Below, one piece after another: positions 16,875-25,724 of a stretch of DNA of 64,000 nt (position 1 is its first letter; every line of letters starts with the position of its first letter). The position numbers and the translations under genes are program-made. The DNA is from RGIG3009 sp045541495 (lineage in GTDB: Bacteria; Bacillota; Clostridia; Oscillospirales; Acutalibacteraceae): assembly GCA_045541495.1 (NCBI GenBank), contig JAZQJE010000009.1, positions 1 to 64,000 on the forward strand, in the 5' to 3' direction. The notes under the pieces are model-generated. The model ran no database searches, had not been told where the DNA came from, and saw nothing but the letters and a program-made list of their open reading frames with translations.

Positions 16875-17159
16875 ATGACGATGAAACCTTTGTCTGACAG
16901 AGTGGTCATCAAAATGGTAGAGGCGGAGGAGACCACCAAAAGCGGGATCATTCTTGCCGGTTCTGCCAAAGAGAAACCCCAGATCGCCGAAGTGGTGGCG
17001 GTAGGCCCCGGCGGCAATGTGGACGGTAAAGAAGTCACCATGTATGTAAAAACCGGTGACAAAGTGATCACCAGCAAATATTCCGGCACCGAAGTGAAAA
17101 TGGACGGTGTGGAGTATACCATTGTTCGCCAAGGTGATATTTTGGCGATCGTAGAATAA
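16875..17159 (+). CDS. groES: Co-chaperonin GroES
   Basis: A 94-residue GroES with the classic start MTMKPLSDRVVIKMVEAEE, mobile-loop region (TKSGIILAGSAKEKPQIAEV) and YTIVRQGDILAIVE end. It caps GroEL. ATG at 16875 is chosen because AGGAGG lies 8 nt upstream and the MTxKPL start is family-typical; a TTG at 16869 is also in frame. First gene of the CIRCE-controlled pair. Confidence 0.97.
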   Translation: MTMKPLSDRVVIKMVEAEETTKSGIILAGSAKEKPQIAEVVAVGPGGNVDGKEVTMYVKTGDKVITSKYSGTEVKMDGVEYTIVRQGDILAIVE

Positions 17160-17171
17160 GGAGAGAGAATC

Positions 17172-18797
17172 ATGGCAAAAGAGATTTTATACGGCGAAGA
17201 AGCCCGCAAAGCGTTGCAAGCGGGTGTAGATCAACTGGCCAATACCGTGAAGATCACCTTAGGTCCCCGTGGCCGCAATGTGGTACTGGACAGAAAATTC
17301 GGCGCTCCCCTCATCACCAATGACGGCGTGACCATCGCCAAAGAGATCGAATTGGATAACGCTTTTGAAAACATGGGTGCACAACTGGTAAAAGAGGTGT
17401 CCACCAAAACCAACGATGTGGCGGGTGACGGTACCACCACTGCTACCCTGTTGGCACAGGCGCTCATCCGCGAAGGTATGAAAAACGTGGCTGCCGGTGC
17501 CAACCCCATGGGCGTGAAACGGGGCATCCAACAAGCGGTTGACGCGGTGGTTGCGGAAGTGAAAGCGGGCTCCAAAAAAGTGAGCGGTACTGAGGATATT
17601 GCCAGTGCGGCCACCATTTCCGCGGGCGACGGTTTTATTGGCAACTTGATTGCAGAAGCCATGCAGAAAGTTTCTGCCGACGGTGTGATCACCGTGGAAG
17701 AATCCAAAACCGCCGAAACCTACACCGAAGTGGTGGAAGGCATGCAGTTTGACCGCGGTTATATCACCCCCTACATGGTGACCGATACCGATAAGATGGA
17801 AGCGGTCATCGACGATGCGTTCCTGCTCATCACCGATAAGAAGATCAGCAATATTCAAGATATTTTGCCGTTGCTGGAGCAGATCTTGCAAGCGGGCAAA
17901 AAATTGGTTATCATCGCTGAAGACATCGAAGGCGAGGCGTTGTCCACCCTTATTGTCAACAAATTGCGCGGTACCTTTACCTGCGTAGCGGTGAAAGCTC
18001 CCGGTTTCGGCGACCGCCGCAAGGAAATGCTACAGGATATCGCTATTCTCACCGGCGGTCAGGTCATTTCCGAAGAAGTGGGTCTGGAACTGAAAGACAC
18101 CTCCATCGCCATGTTGGGCCGTGCCCGTCAGGTGAAAGTGCAAAAAGAAAACACTATCATCGTGGACGGCGCGGGTGACAATAACGCCATTAAAGCCCGC
18201 GTGGCGCAGATCCGCACGCAGATCGAAAACACCACGTCCGACTTCGACCGTGAGAAGTTGCAAGAGCGTCTTGCCAAGATGGCGGGTGGCGTGGCGGTCA
18301 TCAAAGTGGGTGCCGCTACGGAAGTGGAAATGAAAGAGAAGAAACTCCGCATTGAAGATGCTCTCGCCGCTACCAAAGCTGCGGTGGAAGAGGGTCTGGT
18401 GGCCGGCGGCGGCGTGGCGCTGATCAATGCATCCGCGGTGTTGTTGCCCATGCTGGAAAACACCGAAGGCGATGAGAAAACCGGTATCAAGATCGTGTTG
18501 AAAGCCATCGAAGAGCCGGTGCGCCAAATCGCGTTGAACGCCGGTTTGGAAGGCAGTGTCATCATCGACCGTATCCGCACCGAAAACAAAAAGAATTTCG
18601 GTTTTGATTTTGCCGCTGAGCAGTATGTGGATATGTTTGCCGCGGGTATCGTGGATCCCACCAAGGTGACCCGTTCCGCATTGCAGAACGCCGCTTCCGT
18701 GGCGTCCATGGTGCTCACCACCGAGTCGTTGGTAGCGGATAAGAAAGAACCGGTGGCTCCCGCCCCTGCCGCACCCGATATGGGCGGTATGTATTGA
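17172..18797 (+). CDS. groEL: Chaperonin GroEL
   Basis: A 541-residue chaperonin starting MAKEILYGEEARKALQAGVD. It has the ATP-binding VTLGPRGRNV-type segment (ITLGPRGRNVVLD), GDGTTTATLLAQAL and the Gly-Met-rich C-terminus (MGGMY). It folds proteins in the cytoplasm with GroES. It starts 12 bp after groES with AAGGAGAG upstream and ends at a strong terminator. Codon use suggests high expression. Confidence 0.98.
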   Translation: MAKEILYGEEARKALQAGVDQLANTVKITLGPRGRNVVLDRKFGAPLITNDGVTIAKEIELDNAFENMGAQLVKEVSTKTNDVAGDGTTTATLLAQALIREGMKNVAAGANPMGVKRGIQQAVDAVVAEVKAGSKKVSGTEDIASAATISAGDGFIGNLIAEAMQKVSADGVITVEESKTAETYTEVVEGMQFDRGYITPYMVTDTDKMEAVIDDAFLLITDKKISNIQDILPLLEQILQAGKKLVIIAEDIEGEALSTLIVNKLRGTFTCVAVKAPGFGDRRKEMLQDIAILTGGQVISEEVGLELKDTSIAMLGRARQVKVQKENTIIVDGAGDNNAIKARVAQIRTQIENTTSDFDREKLQERLAKMAGGVAVIKVGAATEVEMKEKKLRIEDALAATKAAVEEGLVAGGGVALINASAVLLPMLENTEGDEKTGIKIVLKAIEEPVRQIALNAGLEGSVIIDRIRTENKKNFGFDFAAEQYVDMFAAGIVDPTKVTRSALQNAASVASMVLTTESLVADKKEPVAPAPAAPDMGGMY

Positions 18798-18810
18798 TCC
18801 GTTGAACCAA

Positions 18811-18844
18811 AAAGGAGATGTGCGAACAGCACATCTCCTTTTTT
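18811..18844 (+). terminator. Rho-independent terminator of groESL
   Basis: Stem AAGGAGATGTGC (18812-18823) pairs with 18829-18840, GAACA loop, followed by a T-run. Confidence 0.92.
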
Positions 18845-18943
18845 CTATCTTGAGGAAAAATATACCATGACAGTCTTTTCTTTTTTTCGATAGTATGGTA
18901 TACTTAAAGTTCCAATACTGGTAGTAAAGGGGGCTGATTGCTC

Positions 18944-20902
18944 ATGGATCGTTTCAAACTGGTATCATCCTATCAACCCACTGGCGATCAGCCGGAAGCT
19001 ATCGCCAAATTGACGGCGGGTGTTTTGGAAGGCAAAAAGGAGCAGGTGTTACTGGGCGTGACAGGTTCGGGCAAGACCTTCACAATGGCGAACGTTATTG
19101 CTAACGTAAATAAACCGACACTTGTTCTCGCTCACAATAAAACCCTTGCCGCGCAGTTGTGCTCGGAGTTTAAGGAGTTCTTCCCCGAAAACGCGGTGGA
19201 ATATTTTGTGTCCTACTACGATTATTATCAACCTGAGGCGTATATTCCTACTACTGACACTTACATTGAAAAAGATTCTGCTATTAACGACGAGATCGAT
19301 AAATTGCGCCATTCTGCCACGTCCGCCCTTTCGGAACGACGGGATGTGATCATTGTGGCCAGTGTATCGTGTATCTACACATTGGGCGACCCTATTGATT
19401 ATCGCAGTATGGTGATCTCGTTGCGTCCCGGTATGATGAAAAAGCGGGACGAATTGTTGATGAAATTGGTAGATCTCCAGTATGAGCGTAACGACATTGG
19501 GTTTTCTCGCAACAAATTCCGTGTGCGGGGAGATGTGGTGGAGATCTTTCCCGCCTATTCGGGCGATACCGCCGTGCGAGTGGAGTTTTTCGGAGACGAG
19601 ATCGATCGATTGAGCGAGATCAACGTATTGACAGGAGAAGTGAAAGGGTTACTGGGACACGTGGCCATCTATCCCGCTTCGCATTATATCATTCCCCCTG
19701 AAAAAATGGAAAGCGCCATCGGACGAATTGAAACGGAACTGGAACAGCGGGTGGAATACTTTAAAGCCGAGGGGAAATTGTTGGAAGCCCAACGGATCTT
19801 GCAACGCACTCGTTATGACATTGAAATGTTGCGAGAGATCGGCATGTGTAAGGGAATTGAAAACTATTCCCGCGTGTTGTCGGGCCGTGCACCGGGATCG
19901 ACCCCTTGTACCTTGCTGGATTATTTCCCCGATGATTTTTTGTTGTTTGTGGACGAGTCCCATGTGACATTGCCGCAGGTGCGTGGTATGTTCGGCGGCG
20001 ACCACGCCCGCAAAAAGAATTTGATCGATTTCGGGTTTCGGTTGCCTAGCGCGTACGACAACCGCCCCCTGAATTTTGATGAATTTTACGCCCGCTTGAA
20101 CCAAGCCATTTTTGTCAGTGCCACCCCCTCTCAATTTGAGCGGGAAAAAGGGGGTGCGCCGGTGGAACAGGTCATTCGTCCTACGGGATTGTTGGATCCC
20201 GAAGTGACGGTGAAGCCCGTGGAAGGACAGATCGACGACCTGATTGGGGAGATCCGTTGCTGCACAGATCGGAACGAACGGGTGTTGGTGACAACGCTGA
20301 CCAAAAAAATGGCGGAAGACCTGACGGAATATTTGGAGACCGTGGGGATCCGCGTGCGGTATATGCACCACGATATCGATACCATGGAACGCATGGCCAT
20401 CATCCGCGATTTGCGGTTGGGTGAATTCGATGTGCTGGTGGGTATCAACCTGTTGCGTGAGGGATTGGACATCCCCGAAGTATCGTTGGTGGCCATTTTG
20501 GATGCGGATAAAGAAGGCTTTTTGCGGTCAGAGACCTCGCTGATACAGACCATCGGGCGCGCGGCGCGAAATGCCGAGGGGCGGGTGGTTATGTATGCGG
20601 ATCAGGTGACACCGTCTATGGAAAACGCCATTGCGGAGACCAATCGCCGCCGCGCCATTCAAATGCGATATAACGAGGAGCACGGCATCATTCCCCGCAC
20701 CATTACCAAAGAGGTGCGGGACGTGTTGCAGATCACGCCCACGGATAAGACCGAGGGAGGTGACCGCCGTTTGACAAAATTAGAGCGGCAACAGCGGATC
20801 GAACAGTTGACGAAAGAAATGAAACACGCCGCTAAATTATTGGAATTCGAGCATGCGGCTTGGTTACGTGATGAGATTGAGAAACTCAAAAACCAAAAAT
20901 AA
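18944..20902 (+). CDS. uvrB: Excinuclease ABC subunit B
   Basis: A 652-residue damage-verifying helicase-like subunit of nucleotide excision repair. It has Walker A GVTGSGKT (38-45), the DNA-clamping beta-hairpin YYDYYQPEAY (91-100), helicase motifs (DESH, SATPSQFE, TIGRAARN) and a C-terminal UVR motif that contacts UvrC. ATG at 18944 follows an AAAGGGGG ribosome site; a TTG at 18938 is possible. It is followed 14 bp later by uvrA. A TATACT -10 at 18899-18904 has only a weak -35. Confidence 0.97.
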   Translation: MDRFKLVSSYQPTGDQPEAIAKLTAGVLEGKKEQVLLGVTGSGKTFTMANVIANVNKPTLVLAHNKTLAAQLCSEFKEFFPENAVEYFVSYYDYYQPEAYIPTTDTYIEKDSAINDEIDKLRHSATSALSERRDVIIVASVSCIYTLGDPIDYRSMVISLRPGMMKKRDELLMKLVDLQYERNDIGFSRNKFRVRGDVVEIFPAYSGDTAVRVEFFGDEIDRLSEINVLTGEVKGLLGHVAIYPASHYIIPPEKMESAIGRIETELEQRVEYFKAEGKLLEAQRILQRTRYDIEMLREIGMCKGIENYSRVLSGRAPGSTPCTLLDYFPDDFLLFVDESHVTLPQVRGMFGGDHARKKNLIDFGFRLPSAYDNRPLNFDEFYARLNQAIFVSATPSQFEREKGGAPVEQVIRPTGLLDPEVTVKPVEGQIDDLIGEIRCCTDRNERVLVTTLTKKMAEDLTEYLETVGIRVRYMHHDIDTMERMAIIRDLRLGEFDVLVGINLLREGLDIPEVSLVAILDADKEGFLRSETSLIQTIGRAARNAEGRVVMYADQVTPSMENAIAETNRRRAIQMRYNEEHGIIPRTITKEVRDVLQITPTDKTEGGDRRLTKLERQQRIEQLTKEMKHAAKLLEFEHAAWLRDEIEKLKNQK

Positions 20903-20916
20903 GAGGTTTACGGCGT

Positions 20917-23757
20917 ATGTTGGATAAATTGATCATCAAAGGCGCAAGAGAGCACAATTTGAAAAATGTGGATGTGACCATCCCGCGGGATAAGTTGGTG
21001 GTGTTTACGGGGTTGTCCGGCTCGGGCAAATCGTCGTTGGCGTTTGACACCATTTATGCTGAGGGACAACGGCGGTACGTGGAGAGTTTATCGTCGTATG
21101 CGCGGATGTTTTTGGGACAGATGGACAAGCCCGAAGTGGATTCCATTGACGGGTTGTCGCCCGCCATTTCCATCGATCAAAAGACCACCTCCAAAAACCC
21201 CCGTTCCACGGTGGGAACGGTGACGGAGATTTACGATTATTTGCGATTGTTATACGCTCGTATCGGTATCCCGCACTGTCCGAAATGCGGGCGGGAGATC
21301 CGTCAACAAACGGTGGACCAGATCGTGGATCAGTTGATGGCGTTGGGTGAGGGGACACGGTTACAGTTGTTGGCGCCCATCGTGCGGGGGCGCAAAGGGG
21401 AATATCAAAAAGAATTTGAGGCCGCTCGCAAGTCGGGGTATGTGCGGGTACGGGTAGATGGATCGATCTATGATCTGTCGGAAACCATTCCCATGGACAA
21501 AAACAAAAAGCATACCATCGAGATCGTGGTGGATCGGTTGGTGGTAGCGGAAGATGCCCGCAGCCGTATGGCGGATTCCATCGAAACCGCCACATCTTTG
21601 GCGGGAGGATTGTTGTGCGTGAACATTCCCGACGGGGAGGATCTGCAATTTTCCCTGAACTACGCCTGTCCCGAACACGGGATCAGTGTGGAAGAACTGT
21701 CGCCGCGGATGTTTTCTTTTAACAACCCCTTCGGTGCGTGCCCCAAATGTTCGGGATTGGGAATTTTTATGTCGGTGGATCCCGAATTGGTGATTGCCGA
21801 TCCCGCCTTGTCCATCGGGGAAGGCGCTATCCGCGCCAGCGGCTGGAGTTTTCTGGATGGCGGCACCATCATGAAAATGTATTACGAGGGACTTGCCAAA
21901 CATTACGGGTTTTCGCTGGATACCCCGTGGCAAGACTTGCCTGAAAAAATTCGCAACATTGTGTTGTACGGAACAAACGGCGAGAAGATCCGTATGACCC
22001 GCCGCACGGAATACGGATCGGGCGAATATTATACCGCCTTTGAAGGCGTCGTCAACAATCTGGATCGTCGCCATCGGGAAACCAACAGTGATTGGATGCG
22101 GGAAGAACTGGAAACCTATATGAGCAAAGTTCCTTGCCCCGATTGTCACGGTCATCGGTTGCGTCCCGAAAGTTTGGCGGTGACGGTGGGCGGTATTAAT
22201 ATTGCTGAGGCTTGCGATAGATCGGTAGCCGAATTGTTGGAGTTTGTGGAGGAATTGGAGCCGTCGCTCACCGATCGCGAACGCATGATCGGCGGGCGGA
22301 TCCTCAAGGAGATCCGCGAGAGATTATCGTTCTTGAAAAACGTGGGACTGGATTATCTCAGTCTGTCACGGGCGGCATCCACGCTTTCGGGCGGCGAAAG
22401 CCAACGTATTCGGTTGGCCACCCAGATTGGGTCGTCGCTGATGGGGGTTTTGTATATACTGGACGAGCCTAGTATCGGTCTGCATCAGCGAGACAACGAA
22501 AAACTGTTGCAAACGCTGTGTCGGTTGCGGGATCTGGGCAATACCCTCATTGTGGTGGAACACGACGAAGATACCATGCGCATGTCCGACTGGATTGTGG
22601 ATATCGGTCCCGGTGCGGGTGTCAACGGCGGACAGGTGGTCTGCGCGGGTACGCCGGAGGATATTTGTGCCTGTGAACAGTCGTTGACGGGGCAATATCT
22701 CAGCGGACGGCGGCGTATCCCTGTTCCCGAAAAACGCCGCGCGGGAAACGGGAAAGTGCTGAAGATCCTCGGCGCTTCCGAAAACAATTTGCAGAACATT
22801 GATGTGGAATTTCGGTTGGGTGCCTTTAACTGCGTGACCGGTGTGTCCGGCTCGGGGAAATCCTCCCTTGTGAACGAGATCTTGTATAAGAAATTGGCCA
22901 ACAAACTCAACCGCGCGTATTGCCGCGCGGGTTCTCACAAAGGCATGAAAGGGATTGAGGCGCTGGATAAAGTGGTCAACATCAATCAAGCGCCCATCGG
23001 ACGGACACCCCGTTCCAATCCCGCCACCTACACGGGCGTATTCAACGATATTCGGGAACTGTTTGCCTCTACGCCCGATGCCAAAATGCACGGATACGGT
23101 GCCGGTCGGTTTTCTTTTAACGTTAAGGGCGGTCGGTGCGAAGCGTGCCAAGGTGACGGTATCTTAAAGATCGAAATGCATTTTCTGCCGGACGTGTATG
23201 TGCCTTGTGAAGTGTGCAAGGGGCAACGATATAATCGGGAAACGCTGGAAGTGCGCTATAAGGGCAAAAACATTTATGAAGTGTTGGAAATGACGGTGGA
23301 TGAGGCCATCCCGTTCTTTGAGAGTTTACCCAAGATCGCCCGCCGGTTACAGACGTTGCAAGATGTAGGACTGGGCTACATCAAACTGGGACAACCCGCC
23401 ACTACTTTGTCGGGCGGTGAAGCCCAACGGGTGAAACTGGCTACGGAATTGTCCAAACGCGCCACCGGCCGCACCATTTACATTTTGGACGAGCCTACCA
23501 CGGGTCTGCACACGGCGGATGTGGCGCAGTTGATCCGTGTGTTGCAAACCTTGGTGGATGCGGGCAATACCGTGGTGGTGATCGAGCACAATCTGGATGT
23601 GATCAAAACCGCGGATTATCTTGTGGATCTGGGGCCCGAGGGCGGTAATCGCGGTGGATTGGTGGTGGCGTGCGGTACGCCCGAAGAAGTGGCCGCCTGT
23701 CCCGCGTCATATACGGGGAAATTCTTAAAACCCGTGTTGGAACAAAATTCCCGTTGA
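20917..23757 (+). CDS. uvrA: Excinuclease ABC subunit A
   Basis: A 946-residue ABC-type ATPase that finds bulky DNA lesions with UvrB. Both nucleotide-binding halves are intact: Walker A GLSGSGKSSLAFDT and GVSGSGKSSLVNEI, signature LSGGESQRIRLA and LSGGEAQRVKLA. Zinc-binding cysteine pairs occur (CPKCGREI; CEACQGDG followed by CEVCKGQRY). Standard length. No recognisable LexA-type site was found before uvrB. Confidence 0.97.
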   Translation: MLDKLIIKGAREHNLKNVDVTIPRDKLVVFTGLSGSGKSSLAFDTIYAEGQRRYVESLSSYARMFLGQMDKPEVDSIDGLSPAISIDQKTTSKNPRSTVGTVTEIYDYLRLLYARIGIPHCPKCGREIRQQTVDQIVDQLMALGEGTRLQLLAPIVRGRKGEYQKEFEAARKSGYVRVRVDGSIYDLSETIPMDKNKKHTIEIVVDRLVVAEDARSRMADSIETATSLAGGLLCVNIPDGEDLQFSLNYACPEHGISVEELSPRMFSFNNPFGACPKCSGLGIFMSVDPELVIADPALSIGEGAIRASGWSFLDGGTIMKMYYEGLAKHYGFSLDTPWQDLPEKIRNIVLYGTNGEKIRMTRRTEYGSGEYYTAFEGVVNNLDRRHRETNSDWMREELETYMSKVPCPDCHGHRLRPESLAVTVGGINIAEACDRSVAELLEFVEELEPSLTDRERMIGGRILKEIRERLSFLKNVGLDYLSLSRAASTLSGGESQRIRLATQIGSSLMGVLYILDEPSIGLHQRDNEKLLQTLCRLRDLGNTLIVVEHDEDTMRMSDWIVDIGPGAGVNGGQVVCAGTPEDICACEQSLTGQYLSGRRRIPVPEKRRAGNGKVLKILGASENNLQNIDVEFRLGAFNCVTGVSGSGKSSLVNEILYKKLANKLNRAYCRAGSHKGMKGIEALDKVVNINQAPIGRTPRSNPATYTGVFNDIRELFASTPDAKMHGYGAGRFSFNVKGGRCEACQGDGILKIEMHFLPDVYVPCEVCKGQRYNRETLEVRYKGKNIYEVLEMTVDEAIPFFESLPKIARRLQTLQDVGLGYIKLGQPATTLSGGEAQRVKLATELSKRATGRTIYILDEPTTGLHTADVAQLIRVLQTLVDAGNTVVVIEHNLDVIKTADYLVDLGPEGGNRGGLVVACGTPEEVAACPASYTGKFLKPVLEQNSR

Positions 23758-23781
23758 TTTTTTTCGAAAATGCAGTAAAAT
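23754..23781 (+). promoter_or_regulatory. Possible sigma-A promoter of the M23 peptidase gene
   Basis: TTGATT (23754-23759), 16-bp spacer, TAAAAT (23776-23781), 29 bp before the GTG start. The -35 overlaps the uvrA stop codon. Moderate match. Confidence 0.45.
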
Positions 23782-23809
23782 AGACTGTTGATGAAAGGAG
23801 GGAACCCCC

Positions 23810-25474
23810 GTGAGCGATTTTTGGAAGACACTGTATGCGATTTCGTATTATGCCGGTGTGCAGACCTTGCGGTTGTTGCACCGCATCGGGCGGTTCTTTG
23901 CTTTTATTTGGCATCCGCTTTTCTTCTTCCTCCGTCGAACGATAGGCGCAGTGGCAAGTGGCGTTATCCGCGGGTTGCGTGCGCGGTGGCGGGTATTAAA
24001 ACGAGATATGCGCCATTCAAGAACGCGAATCGCGGAAGCGTTTCGTCGTCATCCCTTGCAGGGATTGTGGGAACTGTTGCGAATTCCGTTCGCGGCGCTC
24101 AATCGGCATCGGCGCATGACGCGGGGACTGCTCCGGTTTGCCGCTTTGGTAGTGGCGATCGCTGCGTTGTTATTTACGTTCCAATATTGGAATGGCATCA
24201 CCTATGCGGTGGCGTTGGAAAACAATGGCGACGTATGGGGCTATGTGGCGGATGAATCGGTGTTGCAAAGCGGTACCGCCATGGCCATGGAACGGGTGAA
24301 CGGCGTATACGAATGGAAACAGATGGATGCGAAACCATCCTTGGCACTGTCTATGGTGCATGAAAGTGATATTTTAACATCCGCCGAAGTGTGTGATCTG
24401 CTGCTTAAAAAGAGTGAATTGTCCCTCATACGGGCTTGCGGTGTGTATGTGGACGGTGTGTTGCAAGGGGCGGTTAATACGCGAACCAGTGCCGAGCGAT
24501 TGCTGGACCGGATCTTAGTGGAGAGTTGTCAGGGACAGGAAGGAGTTACAGCCTCTTTCTTCCAAAAGGTGGAACTGATAGAGGGGTTATATCCCGATTC
24601 CATGGTTGTTCCTGCCAACACCATGCAAGAAAACCTCGTCACCGAAGGCGCGGCAAAAGAGTTTTATGAAGTGAAGGCAGGGGATACCTTGCAGTCGGTG
24701 GCGAAAGCCACAGGTGTGTCGGTGAGCGATCTGCGAAAGCTGAATAAATTATTGACCGATACCCTCAGTGAGGGGCAAACGTTGTTGATCCGTGACAGCG
24801 AGCCCCATCTGCAGGTATTAGTGTCGGGTACCATCGAATATGAAGTGGAAGTACCCTTTAAAGTCCAGCGGGTGGCAGACGCGTCGGCGTATAAAGGCTA
24901 TGAGCGTATTCGTGTGCAAGGGAAAAACGGTGTGAACCGCATTACCGCTACTGCTACGTATTTGGACGGAGAAGAACTGTCTTGTGTTATTATGTCATCG
25001 ACCGTCGTGGAAGAACCCGTCACGCAAGTGGTGGCCTATGGAACGAAACAACTGAATTCCAAGACCTATAAAGGCGGTCCTTATGCTACGGGACGGTTTA
25101 TGTGGCCCGTTCCCTATACCCGTTATATTACCCAGCATTTTGGCTCCGCGGGCGGGCATGGTGCTATTGATATCGCAGACACCAATATCCGTGGTCAGGA
25201 TATTGTGGCTTCCGACGGTGGTACGGTGGTTATTGCCGCCTACCGAAAAGGAACTTCCTACGGTTCTTACGGCAAATATATCGTAATCGACCACGGCGGC
25301 GGATATCAAACCTTATATGCCCATTGCGATGAATTGTTGGTATCTCCCGGCGATATCGTGAAGCAGGGGCAGGTGATCGGCAAGGTGGGTAACACCGGCC
25401 GCAGCGAAGGCCCGCACCTGCATTTTGAAATACAAATAAACGGCAGACGGGTCAATCCCATGTCCTTCTTCTAA
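23810..25474 (+). CDS. Membrane-anchored LysM/G5/M23 endopeptidase
   Basis: A 554-residue envelope protein. A long basic cytoplasmic N-terminus (about 1-100) precedes one membrane helix (LRFAALVVAIAALLFTF). The extracytoplasmic part carries a LysM domain (FYEVKAGDTLQSVAKATGVS), a G5 domain and a C-terminal M23 peptidase. Zinc ligands look intact: HGAID (HxxxD), then HLH (536-538). It probably cuts peptidoglycan cross-bridges in the wall. GTG at 23810 follows GAAAGGAGGG. Proteins of this form are widespread in Clostridia; a specific sporulation role is not shown. Confidence 0.9.
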   Translation: MSDFWKTLYAISYYAGVQTLRLLHRIGRFFAFIWHPLFFFLRRTIGAVASGVIRGLRARWRVLKRDMRHSRTRIAEAFRRHPLQGLWELLRIPFAALNRHRRMTRGLLRFAALVVAIAALLFTFQYWNGITYAVALENNGDVWGYVADESVLQSGTAMAMERVNGVYEWKQMDAKPSLALSMVHESDILTSAEVCDLLLKKSELSLIRACGVYVDGVLQGAVNTRTSAERLLDRILVESCQGQEGVTASFFQKVELIEGLYPDSMVVPANTMQENLVTEGAAKEFYEVKAGDTLQSVAKATGVSVSDLRKLNKLLTDTLSEGQTLLIRDSEPHLQVLVSGTIEYEVEVPFKVQRVADASAYKGYERIRVQGKNGVNRITATATYLDGEELSCVIMSSTVVEEPVTQVVAYGTKQLNSKTYKGGPYATGRFMWPVPYTRYITQHFGSAGGHGAIDIADTNIRGQDIVASDGGTVVIAAYRKGTSYGSYGKYIVIDHGGGYQTLYAHCDELLVSPGDIVKQGQVIGKVGNTGRSEGPHLHFEIQINGRRVNPMSFF

Positions 25475-25486
25475 AGGAGTTTTTTC

Positions 25487-25705
25487 ATGGAACAACAAGT
25501 GGTGATAGGCGGAAAATACCGCCATTTTAAGGGGAATGAATACGAAGTTGTTGCCCTTGCACGACACAGTGAAACGCTGGAGCCGTTGGTGGTATACCGC
25601 GCGTTATACGGCGAGGGTGAGGTATGGGTACGGCCGCTGACCATGTTTGGCGACACGGTCACGCGGGACGGACGCACGTTCCCTCGGTTTGAGCAGATAC
25701 TTTAA
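25487..25705 (+). CDS. DUF1653 family protein
   Basis: A 72-residue protein matching DUF1653 throughout: GGKYRHFKGNEYEVVALARH, then VVYRALYGEGEVWVRPLTMF. Function unknown; small stand-alone SH3-like proteins of this type are common in Firmicutes and Proteobacteria. It starts 12 bp after the M23 gene with AAAGGAG upstream and ends 19 bp before typA. Confidence 0.88.
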   Translation: MEQQVVIGGKYRHFKGNEYEVVALARHSETLEPLVVYRALYGEGEVWVRPLTMFGDTVTRDGRTFPRFEQIL

Positions 25706-25724
25706 AAGACAGGAAGTAAGAAAC

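Noticed and set aside
18845..18943. LexA/DinR box before uvrBA
   Set aside because: No GAAC-N4-GTTC-like or CGAACRNRYGTTYG-like site could be found in the leader.
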